A stretch of DNA of 64,000 nt from assembly GCA_964036155.1 (NCBI GenBank), contig OZ038423.1:47569249-47633248 (forward strand). Reading direction: 5' to 3'. A program made the position numbers and the translations under genes. Of this stretch, positions 32,987-44,196 are shown piece by piece (position 1 is the stretch's first letter; each line of letters opens with the position of its first letter). The stretch is from Diploscapter coronatus (Eukaryota; Nematoda; Chromadorea; Rhabditida; Rhabditidae). Below the pieces are notes generated by a model. It made no database searches. It saw only the letters and a program-made list of their open reading frames with translations, and was not told where the DNA came from.

Positions 32987-33408
32987 CAATGACGCGGAAT
33001 AATTATGGAGGCACTTATTCGTGTGCTAATTACTAGCGAACTATAAGCTTAGATAATTTGAGATAATTTTCTAGTTGATTTTACCATTATGTCACACAAT
33101 TACACTATTACACTAAAAATTTCTTTAGAAAATATTTTTATAAACTGAGAGAACTTTGTAATCTTGCTTACTATATGTTCATATTTGACTCTTTTCGCTC
33201 CAGTTATACAGCGTGCCTTATGGACCTTTAACAAATCACCTGTTATGGCCCCCAAAAAATTCATACTTTACAATTATAAAAACTTTCCTATGAATTTATG
33301 ATCTGTAGACTCCAAAGATTCTATAAAAAATTATTTGGGATAGTTGGTGCCAGATTATGCGCATCGGGCAGCAAATAATAAGTGCCTCCATAATTTTTCC
33401 GCATCCTG
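32987..33408. mobile_element. Non-autonomous Tc1/mariner-like MITE, 422 bp
   Basis: Near-perfect inverted arms: 26 bp at 32994-33019 (GCGGAATAATTATGGAGGCA...) match 33377-33402 with one mismatch. The arms extend outward more loosely to CAATGACGCGG at the left and CCGCATCCTG at the right. The element is bounded by TA dinucleotides (32985-32986 and 33409-33410), the target duplication of Tc1/mariner elements. There is no transposase ORF inside, so it would depend on an autonomous relative. Confidence 0.7.
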
Positions 33409-36400
33409 TAGTTTCTTGGTATTTATGTCATTCATTAAAGTTCCAAATTCCTTAAATTCGCCTTTGTTAATCCCCATTTTCGCATCAATCATAATCACTT
33501 ACATGTAAAACATACCTCACATTTGGTCATGAAACATGCATTCTCCACAAAATGTGTCCTAATTTAATAACCGAATGTATCCTTTTCAAATAGAGGACCG
33601 GCCATTCAATTCATTTGGATTCCGAAAATCTACCCAATTTTATTTCTCTGTCCTATTTTCAGTCCAAAAGTGGGTAAAGACGCGGAATTTTTCCCGAGGA
33701 CCAACCTATTCAAAGGGAAATTGCGAGCGCATGTTTTCTATAGCGAAAAACGACCTCTAATATAATTTACGCAATTAGTAAACGTAGCTCAACGAGATTT
33801 TTATTGAAGTAAGAATACTTTTTGCTTAAACCTTAAGTTTTTTTTATTTTCTCTTAAAAATTGGAACTGGAAAAAATACCCGCCCTCCGATGTAAACCAA
33901 TTCAGTTATTGTCGAGAATGGACTGAACTAGATCTCCCAATTTTTCTTCCGAAATATTCCCCAGAAAACACTTTGTCTAAAAACATAATTTAAGCAATAG
34001 TTTCAATAAACCCCACTTTTCGCCTGTTTTCATAATCTTTGGTACTTTATAAGTCATTTAATTTATCCATTTAACAACTTCGAGATATCAGAATTAAGGC
34101 TGTGGGTAACTTGTTACCAAACGCTATCTCTCCCTTTTTTCTTACCCTATACTATTTCTGCTTTGGTAACAAAGTACTCATTCGTGGTAAAAAGTACCTT
34201 CAGCCTAGGATTATTTACCGATTTGGTTAAATCTATCCCGTGGCCTGACGGCATCATTCTATTCGATATTATTTAGCTCTCAACTAATGGTTCTTTACCC
34301 TGACGTAATTATCATAATAACCCCTGCTTTCCGTCAGACATCCCCTGGAACACAGCCTTCCCCTTCTTAGGAAGGAAAAGGAAGTCCGGAGTTTGTCTCG
34401 GATTCAAGTTCGGCTGAATTTCAAATTTTTGCGCGATTTTCAGTCTGAATAATACATACTCACATGTTAATCTGAATCATTAACAACTTGAAGATACAGA
34501 CATTTATATTTTAAACGGCTATTCCACTCCAATAACTTATGGGTGTGTATATGCTCTCGTATTAACAGCCGAAATCATTTCGAATTTACGCTTCTCGATA
34601 TACCCATGCTTATTTTCAACAATAAGTTAATTAATCCGCTTTTAAAAATCGTCGCAAAATATCTGCCATAGATTATTTTCAAGTTTGAAAAAGCTTCATT
34701 AAGATAATCGTAATATACGCCGTCTAGTCGAAATTGGATAAACTTGCAAGGCGATTTTTTTTTAGACTTAATTTTTTGCCTCGACCATGGAAATCCATAT
34801 TTCTATATTTGTGCACATATTGTGGGATATCTCAATCCCATCCATAACTAGTTAACAGACCTACGCTAATCCCTTCGATAAGTCTTATATCCATTTTGCA
34901 TGACTTCTCCTAAATCTTTATCTTAGGATTACTAATATATTAGAACATTTGATATATTATCTTCAATTGTATATAAATTTAAATTGTTCCCTATCGATAG
35001 ATACACATGGTAATAATTCCTAAAACTCCCACGATTTTCTCTAGATTGGAATCAGTCATTTACAATTTTCCAGAGAGAAATATTATGCTTGAGCATTTGA
35101 AATCTTTTCTATGATATCATAATAATCTTCCATACTCAAAGCGAATAACTTAAAATAATCAATATTTTAAGTTCAATAATCTTGAAATATTTCAAACTTT
35201 CTTCGAAAATTTAATATTTGGATCTTTGACTTCCGAAATTTTTCAACATTCTCCTTTATTTTGACTCTGCCACCGGAAATAATCATCATAATAAATTATC
35301 AATAGTTAATCAGTTTTATGATGATGATATTCAAGGCTTGACTTGGCGTATTCTTCATATCGTCTTAATTTTAGATTCTAGTTTTCTCAATCTTAAATCA
35401 AAAATTCAATGTTGAGAGAAGGACAATTATTAATGACTCGCAAATATATATTCAAATAAGATATATTTCTATCTAAAAATTATATCTATATTTTATTTCT
35501 AAGAAACATTTTGCACATCGCTTTTTAATGCATTACGCGAGTGCTTGATGTCGTTTGCAATAAATTCGCTGGTATTTTTAACCTCCCTTCTTGTAATTCG
35601 TTCCGAGGCTTCTCTTCATACAAGTCGAAGGAAGTACTCCATATCAAGAATCAATTATCCCATCCAGGTTTATCCGGCTATCTTTTAGCTTGCGACTAAA
35701 GACTTTCTCTATGTGTATAAAAATATTTCGCCTACCCCGCCCTTTAATGTATAAAGAAAATAATCTTAATATTAGCGAAATGATGACAATATATATAGGA
35801 TTTCAGAGCTTATCAATGATAAAAAACACATTCTAATCGGTGGTATATTCAAATAACGTAGAAATATTTTTTGCCTCTTATGCCTCTTGGACATCATAGA
35901 CTTCATAGATTCGGATATTTCGGGAGATAAATTGAATATTTGATAATATGTCGATCATTCTTAAATTAAATACGTTTTAAATATATTTATAGACCATAAA
36001 ATAGTATACTATTCAATAGTTTAGCCAAATATCTATCTAATTGTGTATCGATTTTTTTCAATGATTTACGATCATAATTATTCCCTTCGTCAAATTTTAT
36101 ATCCTCGAAAACCTCTAACTTATCTCATCTGTCTTCCGGTGCCAAAATCGATTACCAAATCTTTTTCCACCTAAATTCTATTCTTCCTTCAAATTTACAC
36201 ATACAAGGATGATGCCATTACTCAGAGGTTCTTTCGAATTTATTGCATAATTCCGTTCATTTCTTCGAAAATTCGCAGCTCATCCAGTTTTTGAACACAT
36301 AAAAATAGGCTCATTTCGTCGAGGCGTTAAAAATTGAGCGTCAACACGGCAATTTTAACGTGCTAATGAGGTCACCTTCAAAATTTTCTAGTTTTCATCT

Positions 36401-38249
36401 CATTTTTAGCTCTTCATATGATTTATCATAATATTTTCAAGAGTCGCCTACGATACGGCACTCCTATCCCCAAGTAGAAGGAGAATTTGCTAGGAATTTG
36501 AAAAATTGGCGAAGGTCACGAAGTAGTCTCGTTTTTATAGAAAACAAAAACGTAAGCTTTACACTAATAACTAAAATAACTTGTTGTTTCATTTATATAA
36601 CAGTATCTGATTTCAAGTTATAAATAGCATCATTTCTGAAATTCCTACCAGGAACCACTACTTTTTCTTGTTTTTGTTTTAACTAGGGAAGTTTAAGTTT
36701 AACACAGGGAGAAGTACCCCTTCGAGTTTTTCGCATTCTTTGACCTGCACGTCCCGGGAAGTTGCGCGCTCCTTTAGGAGTTTTTGAGTCTGAAATTTTT
36801 TCCGAGCAACTTACCCCTCATTTTTCTGTCTCTGTTTCATTTCCGCGATGCGCACTTGCACACAATAAAATCTGCCTCTAGTCTTCTCGTTGAATTTAAT
36901 TGAATTCTGGCCAAATTTCGAACTCCGAAGCGATCAGGGCTAATTTTTTTTATTTCTAAAATATGTATCACTTTCAATCTCGTATTCTATCATAAGTTTC
37001 ACACCTATTTCTAAATAAAAATTGAGATATAACAATGATACATAAAAAATATATTTTCGTGACATTAATGAAGAAACATTCTTAAATTTATTTACCTTGA
37101 ATTCGTATTTTTAAATTGAATGTTATGTTTCATAAGCTCTGCCTAAATTTCTATATTTGAATAGAAGAATGCAGCAAAAATTAACGATAAGTGCATTTTC
37201 CTAAATTTCATGATTCAACCTAAGAGATCTCATATCATTCATTCATATAAGCTTAAATCACCTGGTTTAATCCGCTTTTTCATCCATTTTAGGATAATTC
37301 ATAAACTCTTTTGTCTGGGCTATGAAAGATAAAGTTGATCAGTTTGACTTCAAATTTGCAACATTCCCTTTAAAATTGCTATTATGCACTTTTCTGATCA
37401 TAGCATAAATCTAAAATATTCTTCAAGTGAACATTCTTTCAAGTCCCGCTTAAAATATAGGTGGTTCATTCTTTGCTATATGTTTATGCTACATTAATCA
37501 AACTTATCACAGGTCTTTTAAAAGTTGATTATATTCTTATCTCAATATCTTTTAATCACACTTTCCGTTTTGCTTATCCTAATACTATAATCGTGAATAA
37601 ATCTTACCCCACGAAATTTCCTTAGTCACAGGGAGCATTGATTTATTCCATATGTTGTGCTTTATATTATATTCTACATCCTTTTTATTATATTACGTTT
37701 GTACATTCTATTTTATTTGCTAATATGTTCATATATTTCATTTTTCTGATAATCCTTTTAGAATTACCTAAATTTGCTCGATATTCTTTGAATTGGTGTT
37801 TTATATGTGTCACGAGGCCCTATCATATGCTGCAGAAAAGTGTGGTGCATTAAAGAATACATACAATAATATATTTTAAATAGCATTATATCAGTACATT
37901 ACTTCTTCGATTGTCAATACTAAAGAATTATTTATCTCCATCAAATTTCAAACATCCGTGCAATTTCCTACTTTCATTCAAATCACAAAAGTTGATCTCT
38001 CGATTGAGGAAAGAATTTATTATAGTTCGATATTTCATTACAAGGTTTCCCATTATCTTTCATTTTCCCAATCTTCCACAAACTTTTGCGGGCTTCCATT
38101 TGATAATTTCGACAACTCTCTCGCACGCGGATTCTTAGATCTCGTATCATTTTATATTTTACGTAATATATATTATGCATCGATTATATATTATTTCGTA
38201 TTATATACATCTCATTTTACATACTATTTTATATCGATAAACACTCAAA

Positions 38250-38365
38250 TTGAATTTTCTAAAATTCTGCTCTATCGCTAAATGTTAGTAATCCATTAAT
38301 TTTATGTTAAAAAAATGCGAAAATGAGACTTACTAATATAACAATTAGGCATATTTTCAGGGCGG
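38250..38365. repeat. Degraded copy of the 19786-19922 repeat
   Basis: It shares the CTGCTCTATCGCTA block near its left end and the CATATTTTCAG block near its right end with the copy at 19786-19922, at similar spacing. It ends about 45 nt before the GPCR start, so it may lie in that gene's promoter. Confidence 0.4.
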
Positions 38366-38410
38366 TCTATTTAAAGTTTTTTTCTTATAGTTTTACTATT
38401 TATGTTTAGG

Positions 38411-39805
38411 ATGACCTCAACACTACCTCCAGGAATGGGGAATATGAAACTATGTGAATCGTCAATTTATAACGATATTCAAACTACTGCCCGGCTATTC
38501 GGAGGAATGCCCATAGCTATATTAGGTAACTATTATTAAAACTAGTTGAGTTTTACAAGTCGACAATATTTTAATTTAGGAGTGATAACGAATTTCATTA
38601 ATATCGTAGTATTTTGTGATTCCGAAATGCGATGCTCTTTGGTGAATCATTTTTTGTTGGTAGGTATTTTAGTTTAGAATCTAAAGAAGTATTGTATTAA
38701 ATAATTCAAATTGAATATCTATGTCCAAATTTTATAAAACGCACAGATTTAGAGTATTTTATAATTTTATCATACTCCATTATTTTGACCACTTGCTATA
38801 TCACAAATACGATGAATAACCATTGTTTATTCGTACTTGTTCGAACCATCTGATTCATCATTGCTGCCTCATTCATATTTCCATCTTCTCAAACACGTTG
38901 CGCTAAATCTTCAGCCTGCATTGCACTATGTCAATACACATGCGCAGATTAACATTTGACTTGTTTGTACTCTGTGCCCTTAGCCTTATCTCGTATAGTT
39001 GAGGATAATGAAGATCAATTACTCTGACGCAGATAAGGATATATGAACAAAGTTCAGCACATTTCAATACGTAAATTCTATGGATAAATATCTAATTTGT
39101 TTACGAATAGATAATGAAATTTAGCGGTTTTTAGACGTTGATATCAAATTTTTAAAGCCTATACACACTATCGCTAAAATCGAATATTTTTCATGTTACA
39201 TTTCAAAATTTGTAACGTTAAAATTTTTGAATATATTACTTAAATACCTATAAGTGCGTGACCTTTTAATTTTAAAATTATTGAAAAGGCCTAAAATTAG
39301 TTTAAATTCTTCAAGTTGTTGCATAATCAATCATAAGGTTTATGCTAGACTCAATTTATCAAAATAGTACTTAAATAATCCCTAACTTGACATTGTGTAA
39401 CTTCCGGCGTTATGATAAATTACTCAAATCCGTTTCCGAAATTTGGAAATTTGCAAAATGTGTTGATAAACATAAGTCTGCAAAATATGCAAAGAAATAA
39501 AATGACAAAAACATAATTTAGGTACTATCAATATCGGATCTTCTTCTGTTATTATGCAATTTCTTTATGCTTATATTTCCGGTTATAGCATCAATGAGCG
39601 ATTCCGCTATGCTACATGATACATATCCGCTGATTTTATGGTAAGATTTCATATTATATTAATAAAAATATGCAGAACAGTCGACTTATCAAATCAATAA
39701 AGTAGCCACTCAGAACGTAACACTTTTCGAAGCTTATAGCAAATTTTAGGTACGCTTACCCCGTAGGTCTAATAACCCAAACCTGTGGAGTCTATCTAAC
39801 CGTAT
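38411..39805 (+). CDS. FMRFamide-receptor-like GPCR, truncated by the assembly gap
   Basis: Class A G-protein-coupled receptor of the FMRFamide/myosuppressin-receptor type. Four exons join in phase: 38411-38525, 38580-38659, 39522-39640 and 39750 to the gap. They encode the N-terminus, TM1 (GVITNFINIVVF), TM2 (VLSISDLLLLL) and the start of TM3 (YPVGLITQTCGVYLTV). The pattern of a TM3 tyrosine-proline and a conserved cysteine before LTV is typical of neuropeptide receptors in nematodes. A splice acceptor (TATGTTTAG) ends one base before the ATG. TM3 to TM7 would lie in the gap, since nothing to its right resembles them. The second intron (38660-39521) is long at 862 nt. Family assignment is good; the ligand is unknown. 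Confidence 0.75.
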
Positions 39806-40005
39806 NNNNNNNNNNNNNNNNNNNNNNNNNNNNNNNNNNNNNNNNNNNNNNNNNNNNNNNNNNNNNNNNNNNNNNNNNNNNNNNNNNNNNNNNNNNNNNN
39901 NNNNNNNNNNNNNNNNNNNNNNNNNNNNNNNNNNNNNNNNNNNNNNNNNNNNNNNNNNNNNNNNNNNNNNNNNNNNNNNNNNNNNNNNNNNNNNNNNNNN
40001 NNNNN
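39806..40005. other. Assembly gap of exactly 200 N
   Basis: The round length suggests a placeholder, not a measured size. The GPCR enters it from the left, needing several hundred more coding bases. TRMT1 ends just to its right, perhaps inside it. The true gap is therefore probably larger than 200 bp. Confidence 0.95.
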
Positions 40006-40151
40006 CATTAGGTTCAAAATATCCTATACTAAATATTAGATCTGTAAACTTTGCCTGTGGGAACACATCACAAAATATTACAAGTTTCAAAAGTTACCAA
40101 AAATCAAAGTTGCGATCTTCAGATAATGAAAAAACGGCGAGAAAAACCCAC

Positions 40152-43100
40152 CTTATTGCATTGATATCTGACCATATGTTCGATTTTCTCCTGAACAGTC
40201 GCTCCCGGGTGCATGATGAAGCTGACTTTGTGTCTGAAAAATAATTTTCAAAAATATTTTTTTAAAATTAAATACTTGATTTCTTTTCCCAGAATCGTAA
40301 ATCCAGGCGAAGTTTCGTGGAGTCTCTCCCTTCTTACGTTGGCGGATTGGGCCTGAAAATAAAAAAGAATTTTCAAAAATTAAACCTTCTTGAAAAATTC
40401 GATAATGCTACCTCTCCAAAAGGCATTATTTTTACCTGATATCTGATGACGTCCCAAAGAAAGTCCAGAGTCGCGTCGGTTTTGATGCCTTTCGGACAGC
40501 AATGAGAGCCGGAAACCTGAAAAGTTTGTCTTCTGCGTTTTTTTTCAAACTTTAGAAAACATAAGATTTTTGGCATAGAAATAAGTCAAATTAGGCAAAA
40601 AAAATGGAGAACAAAATAAAATTTAAAGTTATTTTTTGGCAAACTGATGAAAACATCTAATTTTGGTGTGAAAAAAAAATTTAAAAAGAAACAACGAAAT
40701 AAAACTGACTCTGAATCCGGCATTGAGAATGGCGGAGCGGACGTTGATGAGCTTGGGCATGGGGGACTTGCAGATGTTCATCATCTGACCCGCCTCGTAA
40801 TACAGCGGCACGTCGTCCAGCTCCTGGAATTTTACTTTTTGCAGACATGTTTCAATTTTAAAATTCAACTGTTTTTCAACAGACATTTAAGGTAATTTAT
40901 CAAGTTCTATCCTAAATTCTGAGACTTGTTTATCTTTTCTTCTAAAATAGCAGAGGCAAGAATGTCCAGTAGTTTCTCGAAATCTATCACGTAAAGATCT
41001 ATCTTGAAATTTTATTCTGCCAGCATAATAGACTTTCTTATTCAGAACGAAATAATAAGTTTCAAACATTATCTCGTCAAAATTCGTATTTCAAATATTG
41101 TTCCTCTAACTCCGTCGAATTACGACATTAAAAAAATCACCTCATGCACCGTCGTGAGCACTCCTAACAATCTGTTGTGAGTTCCCAATCTCTCTTCCTC
41201 TTGGGTGGTTTTGAGCTGTTGGAGGAGGCTCTGGACGAATACCTTGTCGTGGATGGGGGCTGTGTAGATCGGACCGATGTGGTGCACTGGGTGCGAGCAG
41301 TGGACGCATTTATTGTTGCCGTCTGAAAAATCGATTTTAGGAAGTTTCTAGGGAAAAAAATAAAAGTAATTCTTATTAAGGTAGGCTTGAAGGTGCACCG
41401 AATTCAAGAAATTGAGCATCATTCACAAGAATATGGAATTTCGTAAGTTTGCTGATTGGAATTGCATATCCAATTCGTTAGGTTTCAAGATTTTGGCTAT
41501 CATTCAGATAATAGTTGTAACTGTTTTGTTGTCCATATCTCACTAAAGATTCAACTATCAATTCAAGTTTTCAAATAATCAATACATGCGTATCAAGCAC
41601 TTTAAAAAATATCTAACTCACCAAGAAGTGTATGCTTGATGATGTAGGGCAGGTACTTGACGCTCTTTCCGTCAACGTGTTTTCTCAGAATAGGGGCAAT
41701 TTCCATCGAATGGCAGCCGGAGCACACCAGCACGTTGCCGACTTTTCTGTAAAAAGATCATTCTTTTAGAAAATAAAAATAAATTTCTTACATTCCACTA
41801 TCCTTGGCCTCCCTGGCTCCAGTCTTCACTCGCACAAAGACGCGAACGTAGAAGTCGACGGAAACGGACAGAAGCGGCTCGATGTATCTGGCGTAGCGAT
41901 TCGCCTGGGTGTCGATGGCGCGCAGAAGGATGCGGAGGGCCTGCAAATTTATAAAATAACATATTTTTAAAAAACCTAATTATTAATTTTATTTAAAGAT
42001 CGATATTTTGCAATCGTATTTAATTTCCTGAAGTATTCCAACTAGTATTAAGGAAACTAAAATCTTGAAGCGTATCGAAAATCTATTAGATTTGAAGAAT
42101 GCTATCAGTTGGGAGAAGTTAATATTTCAAACTTCCGAAACCTCGAAAACTTACCATTTCATGGCAGCACTTGGTTCTCGTCGTGACGGCTCCGTATTTC
42201 GTGTAGCAGGCCTCCGGAGTGTTTCCACAAAGTACAGCCATGTCCGTGCAGGTCACCATCAGGATTCCTCAAAATTATTATTTTTTTTAAGTCAAGAAAA
42301 TCTACAGGAAACTTTTTCTCCAAATAAAAAATAATTTTAAAAAATACCATTTTCAGCAACACACTGTACGCCAGAGTCCAGAAAATTCGACGCCGTTCCG
42401 TACGGATCCAAATCGACCGCGTGGAAGCGCTTCTCCAGAGAGCGGTGCTGCATCATCGTCATTCTGAAAATTATTCACTTCAAAAACAAAGTTTGAAAAA
42501 TAATTTTAAGAAAAACGCTAATTTTTATATTATTCATATAGAAGTCTTATGTGATAAAAGTCAGATTTTGATATTTCAAAGTTTTCTTCAAGAAGAGTCA
42601 TTTTCAGTTATTCCGCTAGTTTTGGTTCCCAAAAATGTTATATTCCAAGGAAATCTTGATGGAAATACAAGAAATTCAAATATCATTCGATCTGCTAGAA
42701 GTTTCATATAATTTAGAAAGAGAAGAAAAATCTATTGAAAAACCTACATCGCGTCCCCGAAATTTGCCCTGACTTTGTCCTGGACGCCGTTCAGGTCGAT
42801 GTTGCATTTTATCGACTCGACCGCGTTCTCGGAGAAATCGTTTGCCAAGATAAAATCTACGTTCGGAACCTAAAGAATGAATTTTTTTCAGAGAAATCAT
42901 ATTTCTGAATTTTTAGAAAAGTTCGAGATATGCTTTCTTGGGTTTTAATGCAAAATTCATTTTTAGAAATGTTTTATTTTTTACCTCTTGTGAAAATCTC
43001 AGCGCCCTCAAACCGCTAGCAGAAAGAGCGTCCAGAATTCGGATATTGCCGCTCTGAAAAAATCATAAAGTTATATTGTAGCCTTTACTATTTTTAATAC

Positions 43101-43594
43101 CATTCATCAGAAAAATGTTTTCTTTTTCAAAATTTTTACCTGATCATTTTCCGCGACCTTCCTTCTCTTGGTCGCCGGCTCTTCGTCTCCAGTTCCATTG
43201 GCTGCGCTTTGAATTTCCGCGCTCGCCTTTTCACGATCAGCAACGAATTGGCGAAGCACGAGCACGCTGAAAATTAGACCTCTTTTCCAAATTTCGTGAT
43301 CTATTTCTAAATTCTGATCTTTTCTTAATTTTTAGCTCTTTTCAGATATTTTTTTCGACTTTTTTAAACCTACGTCAAATCGCGATTGAATTCCTGGACG
43401 GGGTTGTAGAAGACCGGTCCGTGAAAGGCCACTTTAGCCTTGCCCTCTTGAACAATCGTGATATCGTCTTTCTGAAAAAAATAAAAGTTGCAAGTTTTCC
43501 TATTTCCAATGTCTTTACTTACTTTTTCCTCCTCGCTAGTCCCATTGCCTTGCCCGTTCTGCGCAGAATCTCCTGGTACCGGATCTGCCGACAT
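40152..43594 (-). CDS. trm-1: tRNA (guanine-26-N2)-dimethyltransferase, C-terminus incomplete
   Basis: TRMT1/Trm1 family: uses S-adenosylmethionine to dimethylate guanine 26 of tRNAs. Exons in transcription order: 43523-43594, 43374-43471, 43140-43266, 42985-43053, 42748-42869, 42348-42463, 42155-42267, 41792-41940, 41622-41746, 41141-41322, 40710-40823, 40436-40516, 40276-40352, 40152-40233. They give 509 in-phase codons. The SAM-binding motif [11 protein letters not shown], the catalytic motif DLDPYG and CTDMAVL are present. The Cys/His pairs CSGCH and CVHCSH of the C-terminal domain, and ELDDVPLYY, are also present. The last exon ends in a donor (GTGGGT), so coding continues. A weak candidate next exon opens at 40054 (acceptor CCCACAG) and runs into the gap. 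The start is supported by an acceptor 4 nt before the ATG. No C-terminal CCCH zinc finger is seen so far. Confidence 0.92.
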
Positions 43595-44196
43595 TTTCCT
43601 GAAAAATCGCGACAAATTTCTTCGAAAAACGAATTTCAAACAACACGATTGGCCAAAGTTACGAGATAATAAACGCGAAGACCGATCATATTTTCGTCGT
43701 CTTCCACTTTCTTTACACTGCTCTTGTACTCTGGCAATTTTCCTTCAAGCACTTATCAGTTTAGTCAACTGATAAAAATTCCCCCTAGAAAGATGTCGTT
43801 TCAAACGAGAACTTTTGGCGCTAAACCCATTTTTGATTTCCAGCGTTCAAACTTTAAATTTCGTCTTTATCTTCTACTGATAACAAAATCTTCTGTCCTC
43901 ACATGGTTTTTTGAGCCAAAAAAAACAATCATTTTTGTCGAATTTTCGAAAATATGATATCAGTTGCATTTCAATTCAGTTTCAAATTCTGCTGTAGTTT
44001 CCTCTTCCGCCAAAATGCTGAACATACTTTTATTTTTCCAAAGTTTCCCAGAAAAGTTCCCCAAAACTCACCCTATTCATCTCTTTATTTCTTTAAATCG
44101 TTTATTTCCCAAAAAGCTCTCGAACTCGCAAATAGTCTCCACTTTCAGTTCCCCAAATTCCCAAGGACCTCCCAGTCCATTCCCCCATTAGTTCGG
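43595..44196. promoter_or_regulatory. Shared divergent promoter region of TRMT1 and the TREX-like gene
   Basis: About 600 bp separates two head-to-head genes. Acceptors close to both starts (43599-43601 on minus, 44190-44191 on plus) imply that outron promoters lie within this interval. I recognise no specific factor site. ORFs here are chance frames. Confidence 0.4.

Larger units (their letters stand above)
30278..38410. other. About 8 kb without a recognised gene
   Basis: AT-rich sequence, with only one clear element (the MITE at 32987-33408) and a degraded repeat at 38250-38365. AATAAA at 30747-30752 may end the aminopeptidase transcript. The less AT-rich stretches at about 34320-34430 and 36690-36870 hold no convincing exon. 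Both strands were read. Confidence 0.5.

Noticed and set aside
34310..34430. Minus-strand open segment of about 33 codons after an ATTCAG acceptor
   Set aside because: No matching neighbouring exons and no family resemblance; likely chance.
39746..40090. ORFs spanning the N run
   Set aside because: Open only because N codons cannot be stops.
42421..42711. Plus-strand ORFs over TRMT1, for example 40647-40895, 42065-42334, 42421-42711 and 43421-43669
   Set aside because: They are antisense shadows of TRMT1 exons, whose minus-strand frames match the family.
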